This document shows, piece after piece, positions 7,763 to 16,744 of a stretch of DNA of 64,000 bases; position 1 is the stretch's first letter; every line of letters starts with the position of its first letter. The stretch lies in contig NZ_NMYC01000005.1 of the NCBI RefSeq assembly GCF_002860345.1, positions 1 to 64,000 of the forward strand. Reading direction: 5' to 3'. This DNA is from Bifidobacterium anseris. Lineage in GTDB: Bacteria; Actinomycetota; Actinomycetes; Actinomycetales; Bifidobacteriaceae. The notes below the pieces were generated by a model. It worked only from the letters and a program-made list of their open reading frames with translations. It was not told where the DNA came from and searched no databases. The translations under genes were made by a program, and so were the position numbers.

Positions 7763-9583
7763 TCACAACTGCACGACGACGCCCTCCCAAGCGGCCAGCT
7801 CACCATTCGCGAGCGCCTTCGCGCTGTGGATCGCGTCGATCGTGCTCAACACGATCTGGTCTTCGCGCACGCCGTCGCCGACCAGTTCAGCCACTGACTT
7901 TGGCAGTTCGGCGTGCTTGCCGCTCAGGTTGAGCACGACGAGCATGCGGTCGTCGCCCAGTGTGCGCGTGAACGCGTAGACCTTCTCGTCATCGTCGTCG
8001 ACGAGTTCCCATGCGCCGGCGGCGACGAGCGCACTGTTATGGCGCAGGTTGACGAGTTTCTTGTAGAACGCGTATACGGAATCCGGATCGTCGAACTGCG
8101 CGGCCGCGTTGATTTCGACGTGGTTCGGGTTCACTGAAATCCACGGTTCCGTAGCGGCACCAGCGGCGGTGAATCCCGCGTATTTGGAGCCATCCCACTG
8201 CATCGGCGTGCGCGCGTTGTCACGGCCGAAGAGCGCGAGCGCCTCCATCATCGATTCCGCGGACTGCACTTTCGCAGTCTCCACACGCTGACGGTAGGCG
8301 TTGATCGATTCGAGGTCGCGGTACTGGTCGAGCTTCGTGAAATGCGCGCCGGTCATGCCGAGTTCCTCACCCTGATAGATGTACGGGGTACCACGGTGCA
8401 AATGGATGAGCATGCCGAAGGCCTTTGCGGAACGCGCGCGCATCTCCTCGCTCGTGTCGTCTCCCCAGCGGGTAACGACACGCGGCTGGTCGTGGTTGCA
8501 GGTGAACAGGCTCGCCCATCCGCGATCGTGCACGGCTTCCTGCTGCGCCTTGAGCTGTTCGCGCAGATGACGCACGTCGAACTTGACGATATCCCACTTC
8601 GAGTCGCCCTGATCGATGCCAACGTGATCGAAGAGGAACAGCATATCGAGTTCCTTGTTCGCCGGGTCGGTGATGTATTCGTTGCGCACGGCGTCCACAC
8701 CCGGCGCTTCGCCGACGTTCATGTAGCCGCCGCGCTTTTCGAAGACTTCGCGACGCATCTCCTTGAGGAATTCGTCGATACGCGGACCGTCCGAGCTGAA
8801 CGGATACGGCGACGAGTATCCTTCTTCGCCTGCCGGATAATCGTCGATTGCGCTGCCAGGTTCGCCAGGCAGGTGTCCTTCGCCATCGACGACCTTCGAG
8901 ATCTGCGTGATGACATCCATGCGGAAGCCGTCGATGCCGCGATCCATCCACCAGTTCATCATGTCGTACACGGCTTTGCGCACGGCCGGATTCTCCCAGT
9001 TGAGGTCCGGCTGCTTCTTCGAATACTGGTGCAGGAAGTACTCGCCGCGCTGCTCGTCGTACTGCCATGCGGAGCCGCCGAAGTACGAACCCCACTGATT
9101 GGGTTCGGCTCCCGGTTCGCCGGGCGTCTTGCCTTCGCGCGCCGGACGCCACCAGTACCAGTCCGCCTTGTCCGAGTTCGGGTCGCGTGATTCCTGGAAC
9201 CATGCGTGCTCGTCGGAGGTGTGGTTGACGACGAGATCCATGATGACCTTGATGCCGCGCGCATGCGCCTGCTCGAGCAGTTCGTCCATGTCTTCCATCG
9301 TGCCGAAGATCGGGTCGATCGCCTGATAGTCGGAGATGTCGTAGCCGTTGTCGTCCTGCGGAGACTGGTAGACGGGGCTGAGCCAGATGACGTCGACACC
9401 AAGGTCGGCGATGTAGTCAAGGCGGCTCGTGATGCCTTTGAGATCGCCGATGCCGTCGCCGTTGGAATCCTGGAAGCTGCGCGGATAGATCTGGTAGACG
9501 ACGGCGTTCGCCCACCACGGGTTCGGCGTGGCTCCGTTCGTGCGCACGGTGTCCGGCAGTGTGGAACGGTTGAGTGTGGTCAT
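7763..9583 (-). CDS. Alpha-glucosidase / oligo-1,6-glucosidase, glycoside hydrolase family 13
   Basis: 606 aa, the usual length for GH13 alpha-glucosidases of bifidobacteria; probably cytosolic (no signal peptide). It hydrolyses alpha-glucosidic bonds of imported oligosaccharides or sucrose-type sugars. The GH13 conserved regions are all visible: DLVVNHTSDEH (region I), GIDGFRMDVIT with the Asp nucleophile (II), the general acid Glu in YMNVGEAPG (III), and FTCNHDQPR (IV). Residues WW(R/P)P after the first region are typical of the subfamily. GGAG lies 8 nt before the ATG. It is the last gene of the sugar cluster and has its own promoter region upstream. Confidence 0.93.
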   Translation of the reverse strand: MTTLNRSTLPDTVRTNGATPNPWWANAVVYQIYPRSFQDSNGDGIGDLKGITSRLDYIADLGVDVIWLSPVYQSPQDDNGYDISDYQAIDPIFGTMEDMDELLEQAHARGIKVIMDLVVNHTSDEHAWFQESRDPNSDKADWYWWRPAREGKTPGEPGAEPNQWGSYFGGSAWQYDEQRGEYFLHQYSKKQPDLNWENPAVRKAVYDMMNWWMDRGIDGFRMDVITQISKVVDGEGHLPGEPGSAIDDYPAGEEGYSSPYPFSSDGPRIDEFLKEMRREVFEKRGGYMNVGEAPGVDAVRNEYITDPANKELDMLFLFDHVGIDQGDSKWDIVKFDVRHLREQLKAQQEAVHDRGWASLFTCNHDQPRVVTRWGDDTSEEMRARSAKAFGMLIHLHRGTPYIYQGEELGMTGAHFTKLDQYRDLESINAYRQRVETAKVQSAESMMEALALFGRDNARTPMQWDGSKYAGFTAAGAATEPWISVNPNHVEINAAAQFDDPDSVYAFYKKLVNLRHNSALVAAGAWELVDDDDEKVYAFTRTLGDDRMLVVLNLSGKHAELPKSVAELVGDGVREDQIVLSTIDAIHSAKALANGELAAWEGVVVQL

Positions 9584-9637
9584 AGATGCGGCTCCTTCGG
9601 CTTGGCTGTTGCGCTACGGTTGGTATATGGAAATCAG

Positions 9638-9670
9638 CCAACGCAACGGTTTCGGAATGTGACCATAGTA
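9638..9670 (-). promoter_or_regulatory. Candidate promoter and LacI-like operator of the GH13 gene
   Basis: A -10-like TACTAT (complement at 9665-9670) is followed 12 nt downstream by AAACCGTTGCGTTGG (complement of 9638-9652). A related AACCGTAGCGCAAC lies at 9609-9624. Imperfect dyads of this kind are typical of LacI-family operators on sugar genes. No regulator of that family is encoded nearby, so the assignment is tentative. Confidence 0.3.
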
Positions 9671-9851
9671 GGCGACGGCGAATTAGTTTCCCATTCAATG
9701 TGCGCCATTGGCGTGTGGGAAAGTATTCATGTGCAAGCGGCGGCAGAAGCGCACCATATCGCGCTATGACGCGACACAGACAGCACCCGTGCACCAGCTG
9801 CAACGCGCTGATCTGATGACAGCAGCGCCCGCAACGTCGTCATGGTTGCGC

Positions 9852-9889
9852 GCATCACTCGAATGTTCACATGAACAATCGAGTGATGC
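9852..9889. repeat. Nested near-perfect palindrome
   Basis: GCATCACTCGA, A, TGTTCA, CA, TGAACA, A, TCGAGTGATGC: two nested dyads giving 18-nt arms with one A/A mismatch and a 2-nt centre. It lies in the 539-nt gap between the GH13 and GH36 genes (9584-10122), which holds no gene. No T tract follows, so a plain terminator is unlikely. Confidence 0.7.
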
Positions 9890-9965
9890 TGAACTGCACT
9901 CCGCACACAAGCCCACATCGCCACACATACGCACATATCCAAGCAGACACGCACACACATACCCC

Positions 9966-10066
9966 CAATCCCGACCAAAATCACCCACCCCGTCGTTCAT
10001 ATGCCCCATCCGCCAACGCGACGGCCGCATATCTCGATTACTCAAGAAAACAATCGAGATATGCGA
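9966..10066. repeat. Duplicated intergenic element, copy A
   Basis: About 100 nt that recur at 12022-12125. Both copies begin CAATCCCGA, share CCAACGCGACGGCCGCATAT near the middle and end in a hairpin. Here the arms are CGCATATCTCGATT (10026-10039) and AATCGAGATATGCG (10052-10065) with a 12-nt loop ACTCAAGAAAAC. It is 60 nt downstream of the stop of the minus-strand GH36 gene and upstream of the GH13 gene. Confidence 0.75.
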
Positions 10067-10122
10067 CACATGGATCAAGCAGCAACGCACCTTACACACC
10101 GTGGGCAAAAGAAACACAGCCA

Positions 10123-11931
10123 CTAGAGACAGAAGGAGTCAGAAAGCTCAGAGCAGCAGTATGCCACCAACACGCAGTCGCCATAATCAAGCGTAATCGT
10201 GCGCTCTTCACCGGATTCCAGACGCTTGCAATCGCCGGTCCGCGAATCGAACAGGCCAATCGGACACCCAGAGGCACGAATGTGGACGGTCTGCGGGCAG
10301 TCTTCGTTCAAACCAATGTACAGCACCACATACTGGCCGCGGAACGTATTGCGGATGCCGAGCGGCACATTGCCGTGCACCGGGTCACAGAGCAAGCTCT
10401 CCAGTTCCGGCACGCCGACTCCATCTGGATGAGTGAGCTCGCCGCGCTCATCAAAGAACGGACGAAGCACCTCGAAATCGGTTTCATCGAGCGCGTCGGA
10501 ACAGTAAATCGGACCGCCGCTGATCCACCGTAGCAGTGCATGCGTGCGCGCATGCGGGTGACGAGTCCAGAACATGTCCCAATCGCAGCGGTAGAGGGCG
10601 CCCACCATCAGCGAGCAGTAAGCGTTCTCAATGACGTGCTCGGCGAGCGACTCCGGGGTGCGCGGGAAGAAGTCGTCACTCGTGCGCGTGAGCACCGAAC
10701 GCGGGCGATTCCAAATGTTCTCCGGTGCCATGCCCATGCAGTTGATGAGCGGAACGTTGTCGGCGAACGACTCACTGACCGCAATCTCAAGCGCTTCATA
10801 GCGCGCGCCTAATCTGTCGAACGACTCGACCCCACGAGTGAGCGGCGTCATCGTGCTCTGAGAGTCAACCTTGACGAAATCGACGCCGGCGTTGTGCAGC
10901 TCGGTGTCCCAGGCACGCCAGAACGCGACGCCGCGGTCCGGGTGCGGAATCAGCATGCCGTTCGGCAAACGCTCGAGCGTCTCGGCAAAATCGCGAGCGA
11001 TTGCAGAATTCGAGTCAACGCCCTCCCAGTACCCTTGGAATGCCTGCCAGACGCCGACGTACTGCACATGGAAGTCATGCTTGAGCAACTCCACCGTGTG
11101 CGCAAGACCGTGCGGGAACCGCTCGCTGTCCGCGGTGAAACCAGTGAGTTTGTTGGCCTCGGTCTGCGACCAGCCATCGTCGATGAGCACCCACGACACG
11201 GGCACCCGTTTTGCTTGGAATTCCCGCATTTTCTCGATGATCGCCGACTCGCTCACCTGCTGGCCGAGCGAATCCCACGTGCACCAGCCGAGACCGCGGA
11301 ACTGCTCGGGAAGGCGTGGTTTGCGCAGCATATCGCGGTGGGCGGCGATGCCGTTGACCTGCGCCGCATGCCGCACGCATTGCTCGACGAGCGCGTACGG
11401 GTCGTCGCCATACGCATACAGCAGCGCCAGGCCCTCCACAGTCGTACGCCCCACCTGATTCGTCGACACGTCGATCGCCACGCCGTCCGCGCACCCTTCG
11501 ATGCCGCGGATATCGGCACGGCATGCCCGATTGCTCACCGCGAACAGCAGATGCCACTGCCGATCCGCCTGATTCGCGGAACGCCACAGCAGCATCTGCG
11601 TGCGCGGCGGCACGTCGGCGCAATCGTTCACCCATGTCGGACGCATCCACCATTCCTTGTGCTGATACAGGCACAGCATCGGCGATTGCGGCGTCGGCAG
11701 CGCGCATGTCAGCGTGAGCGCGCGCGACGCGCGAAACGTCGGATGTTCGAGAATCGGATTGCCGACGGGCAGTTGTGCGCTGACGGCGATCTCGACGACG
11801 TCGCCGTCAGCGCGCATGTCGACCGATTCGAGCGGCAGCGCCCGCGCAACGCACTCTCCCCCAGGTCCACATTCGGTGTACGCGGTCACCAACGTGACCT
11901 CCGGCAGTCGTCTCGCCTGGCCTGTCGTCAT
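10123..11931 (-). CDS. Sip1/raffinose-synthase-like alpha-galactosidase, GH36 family
   Basis: 602 aa. It belongs to the Sip1/raffinose-synthase branch of GH36, which hydrolyses or transfers alpha-galactosyl groups of raffinose-family oligosaccharides. Key segments are GLGWCTWDS (about 214-222), VLIDDGWSQT, the nucleophile motif FVKVDSQ, and SDDFFPRTPESLAEHV with the likely acid/base Asp. The C-terminal beta domain (PIGLFDSRTGDC) is present. No signal peptide, so it acts on imported sugar. AAGGAG precedes the ATG. It lies between the GH13 gene and the sugar permeases on the same strand. Whether it is mainly hydrolase or transferase is open. Confidence 0.85.
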   Translation of the reverse strand: MTTGQARRLPEVTLVTAYTECGPGGECVARALPLESVDMRADGDVVEIAVSAQLPVGNPILEHPTFRASRALTLTCALPTPQSPMLCLYQHKEWWMRPTWVNDCADVPPRTQMLLWRSANQADRQWHLLFAVSNRACRADIRGIEGCADGVAIDVSTNQVGRTTVEGLALLYAYGDDPYALVEQCVRHAAQVNGIAAHRDMLRKPRLPEQFRGLGWCTWDSLGQQVSESAIIEKMREFQAKRVPVSWVLIDDGWSQTEANKLTGFTADSERFPHGLAHTVELLKHDFHVQYVGVWQAFQGYWEGVDSNSAIARDFAETLERLPNGMLIPHPDRGVAFWRAWDTELHNAGVDFVKVDSQSTMTPLTRGVESFDRLGARYEALEIAVSESFADNVPLINCMGMAPENIWNRPRSVLTRTSDDFFPRTPESLAEHVIENAYCSLMVGALYRCDWDMFWTRHPHARTHALLRWISGGPIYCSDALDETDFEVLRPFFDERGELTHPDGVGVPELESLLCDPVHGNVPLGIRNTFRGQYVVLYIGLNEDCPQTVHIRASGCPIGLFDSRTGDCKRLESGEERTITLDYGDCVLVAYCCSELSDSFCL

Positions 11932-12021
11932 ATGCCTTCTCCTTCGTGCGCCGATGACGTCGACGTTGCCGCATAGTAGCCAAGCTTGTCATAGTCCACA
12001 AGTCGCGCGCACATATGCGCA

Positions 12022-12125
12022 CAATCCCGATCAAAGACACCCATCGCAATCGCTCCTGCACCCTATCCACCAACGCGACGGCCGCATATATCGATTGCTC
12101 GCAGAAACAATCGATATATGCGGCC
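12022..12125. repeat. Duplicated intergenic element, copy B
   Basis: Second copy of the element at 9966-10066, same orientation. Its hairpin has 18-bp perfect arms, GGCCGCATATATCGATTG (12080-12097) and its inverse (12108-12125), with loop CTCGCAGAAA. Relative to copy A, one C-G pair is replaced by A-T on both arms, which keeps pairing. It lies 40 nt after the permease operon and 90 nt before the GH36 gene. Confidence 0.75.
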
Positions 12126-12165
12126 AAGCATCGCGCATCGCACACCCGCGCGCACCCGCGCGCCG

Positions 12166-13035
12166 TCACTTCACGGCGCCGCGCATGACGCCACCGATCA
12201 CCCACTTCTGGGCGAAAACATAGACGACGAGCACCGGCGCCATCGCCATCAGATAACTCGCGAAGGCCTGCGGATAGTTCGTCGCGAACTGCGAACTGAA
12301 CACGTACTGTGCGAGCGGAATCGTCTGATTGCTCTGGTCGGTGAGGATGATGAGCGGCAGCAGGAAGTCGTTCCACGCCCACAGCGCCGTCATAATCGCA
12401 ATCGTCGCGTTGATCGGTCCCATCAACGGGAAGATGATCTTCCAGAAGATGCGCCACGTGCCCGCGCCGTCGATGCGGGCGGCCTCCTCGAGCGAAATCG
12501 GAATCGAACGGATGAAGCCCGTCGCAATGAACAGGTTCGTGCCCAGACCCAGAATCACGTAGAGAATGATCAGGCCGGCCTGGTTATCGAGATGCCACGA
12601 GCCCATCTGCTTGGCGAGCGGCAGCATGACGACCGGGAATGGCACGAACATCGCGGCGATGAAGAAGTAGTAGAGGAAGCGGAAGAATCGCTTGTCCATG
12701 TTGCGCGCGATCGCGTATGCCACGAAGGTGTTCGTCACGAGCGTGAGCGAGACGGCGAGCACGGTGATGATCGCCGAGTTGAGCGCGGCGCGCGGATAGT
12801 CGACCCTTGCCGACGCGGCGGCGAAGTTCCCCCACTGCCAGCTCGTCGGCAGACTGAATGTGCCCGCTTCCGCCGGCGTCTTCAGCGCGGTGACGACCGT
12901 GAAATACAACGGCACGAGGATCGTCAGGCTGAACACGGCGACGACCGCGGTCAGCCACCAGTTGATGCGGCGATCCTTGCGGAACTTCTGCGACTGCGCA
13001 TGATGAACTGTGGTTCGTGTAGTTGCGGACGTCAT
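12166..13035 (-). CDS. Sugar ABC transporter permease (MalG/MsmG-like)
   Basis: 289 aa, inner-membrane subunit of a CUT1 sugar importer. Six helices are predicted, starting NWWLTAVVAVFSLTILVPLY. The EAA loop that contacts the ATPase is EEAARIDGAGTWRIFWKIIFPL (the core EEAARIDGAG is seen at about 190). The ATG at 13035 is chosen because the family starts about 35 residues before helix 1 and AAGGTG lies upstream, inside the end of the previous gene; the frame is open further upstream. Only 5 nt separate it from the MalF-like gene, so they are cotranscribed. Confidence 0.92.
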   Translation of the reverse strand: MTSATTRTTVHHAQSQKFRKDRRINWWLTAVVAVFSLTILVPLYFTVVTALKTPAEAGTFSLPTSWQWGNFAAASARVDYPRAALNSAIITVLAVSLTLVTNTFVAYAIARNMDKRFFRFLYYFFIAAMFVPFPVVMLPLAKQMGSWHLDNQAGLIILYVILGLGTNLFIATGFIRSIPISLEEAARIDGAGTWRIFWKIIFPLMGPINATIAIMTALWAWNDFLLPLIILTDQSNQTIPLAQYVFSSQFATNYPQAFASYLMAMAPVLVVYVFAQKWVIGGVMRGAVK

Positions 13036-13040
13036 GATGA

Positions 13041-14042
13041 TCACACCTTTTCCTTGCTGCCGAAGAACTTGAGCTGAATGAACGCGATGATCGCGAGGAC
13101 GATGAAGAACAGCACGGCGTTCGCGGTCTGATACGCGTATTCGCCGCCGGTCAGGCCGCCCTTCCAAATGAGGTAAGTGACCGTCTCCGTCTTCGAGTTC
13201 GGGCCGCCGTCGGTCAGCGCGACGACCTGATCGAAGGTGCCGAGCGCGTTCTTCATCGTGAGCACGAGATTGATCGTGAAGAACGGTCCGATCAGCGGGA
13301 ACGTGATCTTCCAGAACTTCTGCCATGCGTTCACGCCGTCGATTGCGGCGGCCTCATAGACCTGGCTGTCCACCGTCTGCAGACCGGCGAGGTAGATGAG
13401 CACCGAATAGGCGACGCCCTGCCACACGGCGAGGAAGACGATCGGAATCCACGCGTACCGCTCGCTTGTGAGCAGCGATTCGCTCAGCCATCCGATGCCG
13501 AGCGCCTTGCCGAGCGCGGGCAGCGGCTGCATGAAGATGTACTTGAACACGTAGCCGATGACAAGCACCGCCAATGTGTACGGGATGAAGTAGATCGCAC
13601 GGAAGCCGTTCTTCCAAGCGATCTTGCCGTTGAGCGCGACCGAAAGGAACAATGCGATCACGTTGATGAGCACGGTGATGGCGATGGCGATCAGGAATGT
13701 GAACAGATAGGCGTGTCCGACGCGCTCGTCATGGAACAGCGCCGCATAGTTCCTCAATCCGATCCAGTCGTAATCTCCGTATCCCTGCGAGTTGGTGAAC
13801 GAATACAGCACGCCCTGGATGAACGGCACGTACAGGAACACGGCGAAGATCACCGCCGCCGGCACGGCCATCCAGTAATAGGCGCGATCCACCTTACGAT
13901 CGGAGAACGCGGACCGTTTCTTGTTCTTTTGCCGATTCGGCGGCTGGTTCGCCGGCTTGCGGGAGTGGTGGGTGTCGATGTCGTTCGCAAGCACGTCCTC
14001 CATCGCGCGCGCCTGCTGACCGGCATTGGTCAACGAAGTCAT
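13041..14042 (-). CDS. Sugar ABC transporter permease (MalF/MsmF-like)
   Basis: 333 aa, partner permease of the CUT1 importer. A polar N-terminal tail of about 55 residues precedes helix 1 (YYWMAVPAAVIFAVFLYVPF). The EAA motif is YEAAAIDGVNAWQKFWKITF in its C-terminal half. AAGGAAGG sits 6 nt before the ATG. It is 25 nt downstream of the binding-protein gene and 5 nt upstream of the MalG-like gene, forming one operon. No ATPase gene is in this operon. Confidence 0.92.
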   Translation of the reverse strand: MTSLTNAGQQARAMEDVLANDIDTHHSRKPANQPPNRQKNKKRSAFSDRKVDRAYYWMAVPAAVIFAVFLYVPFIQGVLYSFTNSQGYGDYDWIGLRNYAALFHDERVGHAYLFTFLIAIAITVLINVIALFLSVALNGKIAWKNGFRAIYFIPYTLAVLVIGYVFKYIFMQPLPALGKALGIGWLSESLLTSERYAWIPIVFLAVWQGVAYSVLIYLAGLQTVDSQVYEAAAIDGVNAWQKFWKITFPLIGPFFTINLVLTMKNALGTFDQVVALTDGGPNSKTETVTYLIWKGGLTGGEYAYQTANAVLFFIVLAIIAFIQLKFFGSKEKV

Positions 14043-14067
14043 TTCTGACCTTCCTTTCCTTGCAATC

Positions 14068-15363
14068 TCATTCGCGGAAGTCGCGGGCCTGCACTTTGTC
14101 CCACTCGTTCTGCATCGAATCGACGAACTGATTAACGTTGCCGCTCAGAATCGCGGACTGCAGATAGCCGCCGATGTTGATCGACGACGGGATGTAGTGG
14201 TCGCAGAAATCGGCCACACGATTGCTTTCGAAGAACGGGCGCACCGTCTCGAGCGCAGGGTTGCCGAAATAAGTCTCCTTGAGCGGCGTGATTGCCGACT
14301 GCGCGTCCGCGTAGTTCTCCAGCTGCTGCTTGCTCATCAGGAACCGGATGAACCGCATCGCCTCCTTGGGGTGTTTGGTATCCGCACCCATCGTGAGAAT
14401 GACGTCGTCACCGGCCGTGAGAATCTGCTCGTCCGCGTCATTCGTGGCCGGCATCTGCGCGAAGCCGAGATCGATGTCCTTGTTGATCATCGTGATCTGC
14501 GGAATCGCGTATGTGCCGAGCGGGATGATGGCCGCCGCTCCCTTCGCGAAGTTCTGCGTGCCCTGCTGGTAGGTGACGCCTTTCTCACCGTCCGCGTACG
14601 AGAACAGATCGATTTCCTTCTGCACTGGCTCGGTCCAGATCTGCCTGAACGTGGTGGTGCCGTCCTTGAGTTTCGTGTACTCGCTTTCCGGCACGAGCGT
14701 TCCAGCGAGCGACGCGAGAGGCGCCTGCGTCGTCCATGCGTCTGCGAGCGTCGCCTGCACCGGGTCGATGCCGGCATCGCGGAACGTCTGCAGCATCGCC
14801 GTGAACTCATCCCATGTCTTCGGCGGGTTCTGTGGGTCGAGCCCGACCTTGCGGAACAGTTCCTTGTTGTAGATGTACCCAGACGCATTGCCGGCGAACG
14901 GCAATCCGTACAGCTTCTTCTTGGCCGGATCGGACGTCTGCACGAGGTTCTTCGCGATGTCCACCATGCCCTCGTTGAGTTCGTCGACGATCGGATCATC
15001 GGTGAAATCATGGAAGACGCCGCTCGCCGCGAAGGTGCCGAAACTGTAGTCGCCGTTGAAGGTGATGACATCCGGGACGCGGTCCTTGACGAAGCGCGTG
15101 CGCAGGTCGGTCTGCGCGTTCGCGGAATTGTTGATGTTGATGCGGATGTCCGGATTATCCCGCTCGAATTCCTCGGCCGCCTGCTTGAACCAGTCCGCGG
15201 CCTCAGCCTTGAACTGGAAGAAATCGAGCGTGACGCGTCCGTCGGCGCCGGACGCGCCGCAGCCGGCCGTCCCCAGTCCGACGGCGAGCGTGCATACCGC
15301 GGCGCCGATTCCTTTCCATAGCCGCCGAAGCGTCGACGGTCCGCTGCTCGTTGCGAATGTCAT
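14068..15363 (-). CDS. Sugar ABC transporter substrate-binding lipoprotein
   Basis: 431 aa, extracellular solute-binding family 1. It has a lipoprotein signal with a hydrophobic stretch [19 protein letters not shown] and the modified Cys in TAGC at about residue 36. The mature part has family features such as [18 protein letters not shown] and [12 protein letters not shown]. The ATG at 15363 has GGGAG 5 nt upstream and is preferred over an in-frame TTG 13 codons earlier. It is first in the importer operon and divergent from the ROK regulator. The neighbouring GH36 and GH13 enzymes point to raffinose-type or other alpha-galactosides as ligand. Confidence 0.93.
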   Translation of the reverse strand: MTFATSSGPSTLRRLWKGIGAAVCTLAVGLGTAGCGASGADGRVTLDFFQFKAEAADWFKQAAEEFERDNPDIRININNSANAQTDLRTRFVKDRVPDVITFNGDYSFGTFAASGVFHDFTDDPIVDELNEGMVDIAKNLVQTSDPAKKKLYGLPFAGNASGYIYNKELFRKVGLDPQNPPKTWDEFTAMLQTFRDAGIDPVQATLADAWTTQAPLASLAGTLVPESEYTKLKDGTTTFRQIWTEPVQKEIDLFSYADGEKGVTYQQGTQNFAKGAAAIIPLGTYAIPQITMINKDIDLGFAQMPATNDADEQILTAGDDVILTMGADTKHPKEAMRFIRFLMSKQQLENYADAQSAITPLKETYFGNPALETVRPFFESNRVADFCDHYIPSSINIGGYLQSAILSGNVNQFVDSMQNEWDKVQARDFRE

Positions 15364-15446
15364 CGTGACTCCCTCGTCCGTTCCAGTGTTCCTGTTCCTC
15401 AATCGGCGTCCGCTCCATCACATCCGCCGATATCATGCAGTGTATG

Positions 15447-15458
15447 AATCCGCGGATT
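15447..15458. promoter_or_regulatory. Palindromic candidate operator between sugar importer and ROK regulator
   Basis: AATCCGCGGATT is a perfect 12-bp palindrome in the 158-nt divergent region. It lies 84 nt before the binding-protein ATG and 64 nt before the regulator ATG. It is the clearest candidate ROK-binding site there. Confidence 0.4.
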
Positions 15459-15521
15459 TCATTCCCACCGTCCCGCGCGTCCGAGAACGGCGCAAGAAAA
15501 ACAGCGTATATTTATATACCC

Positions 15522-16724
15522 ATGGAAACAAATTCGGATCGACTGGAGTTCCCGCACTGGTTCAGCAAGTCGCAGGCCACGCACGACGTGGCGCGCGGCA
15601 TCATGCAATACGGGCCGATCGCGCGTACGCCACTCGCGCAGATCTTCAACCTGTCCCAGGGTGCCCTGTCGCGCATCACGAGCGATCTCATCTACGACGG
15701 TGTCATCGAGGAGCTGCCTGCAGGCACCGCACAGACGGGGACGCTGCCCGCGGGAGCGGCGGTCCACGACATGGGCGGCCGGCGCGGGCGGCCGCAGACG
15801 GCGCTGCGCATCCGCGAGAACGAGCATGTCTTCCTTGGCGTCAACATCCACGACGGCGCGATCACCGTCTCCGAAGTCAACACGATGTGCCGGCCGATCG
15901 GTGCCGAGCTGACCGAGGACATCACCGACCGCTCCCCCGATGCGATCGTCGCGCAGATCGCACGCATGGTGCGGGCTGCCACCGCACCCGACGCGCCGGC
16001 GCCGACGGCGATCGGACTCTCGCTCGGCGGCCATGTCGAGGACGACCGTTTCGTGACCTTCGCGCCATTCCTGTACTGGGACTACGCGGTGGATCTGGGC
16101 GCGCTCGTACAGCATGCGACCGGCGTCCCGACGAAGGTGTTCAACGACCTCGATTCGATTCTGTTGTACGAATGCTGGTTCGGCGATGCGATCGGGATTC
16201 CGCGCTTCGCCGTCATCACGATGGGCGCGGGCGTCGGCTACTCGCTTTCCGATCAGGGCGATCCAATCGACAATCCAGACAAAAGCTACGGCTTGGCGGG
16301 CCATGTACTCATCGACCCGGAGGGGCCGCGCTGCTCCTCCGGGCATGTGGGCTGCTCGCAGTGCCTGACGTCCGATTCGATCGCCGAGGAGTACTCGGGC
16401 ATCATCGGCCGAGTGACCACCTTCGAGGAGTTCGCGCATGATCTCAATATCAACAGGCCGCAGGCGCGCCGCCTCGGCGAACGCACCTGCTTCCGCCTCG
16501 GTGTGCTCGTCGCGACCGTCTCGAACCTCGCGATGCCGACGCAGGTGCTCATCAGCGGCGAAAGCTCATTCATCGCGAAGAAGAACCGCGAGTTCATCCG
16601 CAAAGGCATCGACGCCTACCGACACAGTCAGGCCGCACCGGTGTCCTTCACGATCCCCGAGTTCAGCTGGAGGCTTTGGTCGGACGCGGCGGCCGCCCGT
16701 GCGATCGCCGCGTTCATCAGTTGA
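15522..16724 (+). CDS. ROK-family transcriptional regulator
   Basis: 400 aa from the chosen start. An N-terminal winged helix (TPLAQIFNLSQGALSRITSD) is followed by a ROK sugar-binding/kinase fold: GVNIHDGAITVSEVN, GLSLGG, the FNDLDS segment, ITMGAGVGYSLS, and the zinc cysteine cluster CSSGHVGCSQC. NagC/XylR-type ROK proteins usually repress sugar genes until the sugar binds. It is divergent from the importer operon, its probable target, and convergent with the alpha-galactosidase gene. The ATG at 15522 follows TATATT (15507-15512) by 9 nt with no Shine-Dalgarno sequence, so a leaderless start is likely; an ATG at 15435 is in frame but has no support. Confidence 0.88.
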   Translation: METNSDRLEFPHWFSKSQATHDVARGIMQYGPIARTPLAQIFNLSQGALSRITSDLIYDGVIEELPAGTAQTGTLPAGAAVHDMGGRRGRPQTALRIRENEHVFLGVNIHDGAITVSEVNTMCRPIGAELTEDITDRSPDAIVAQIARMVRAATAPDAPAPTAIGLSLGGHVEDDRFVTFAPFLYWDYAVDLGALVQHATGVPTKVFNDLDSILLYECWFGDAIGIPRFAVITMGAGVGYSLSDQGDPIDNPDKSYGLAGHVLIDPEGPRCSSGHVGCSQCLTSDSIAEEYSGIIGRVTTFEEFAHDLNINRPQARRLGERTCFRLGVLVATVSNLAMPTQVLISGESSFIAKKNREFIRKGIDAYRHSQAAPVSFTIPEFSWRLWSDAAAARAIAAFIS

Positions 16725-16744
16725 TTGACTGACAGTAATGTGCG

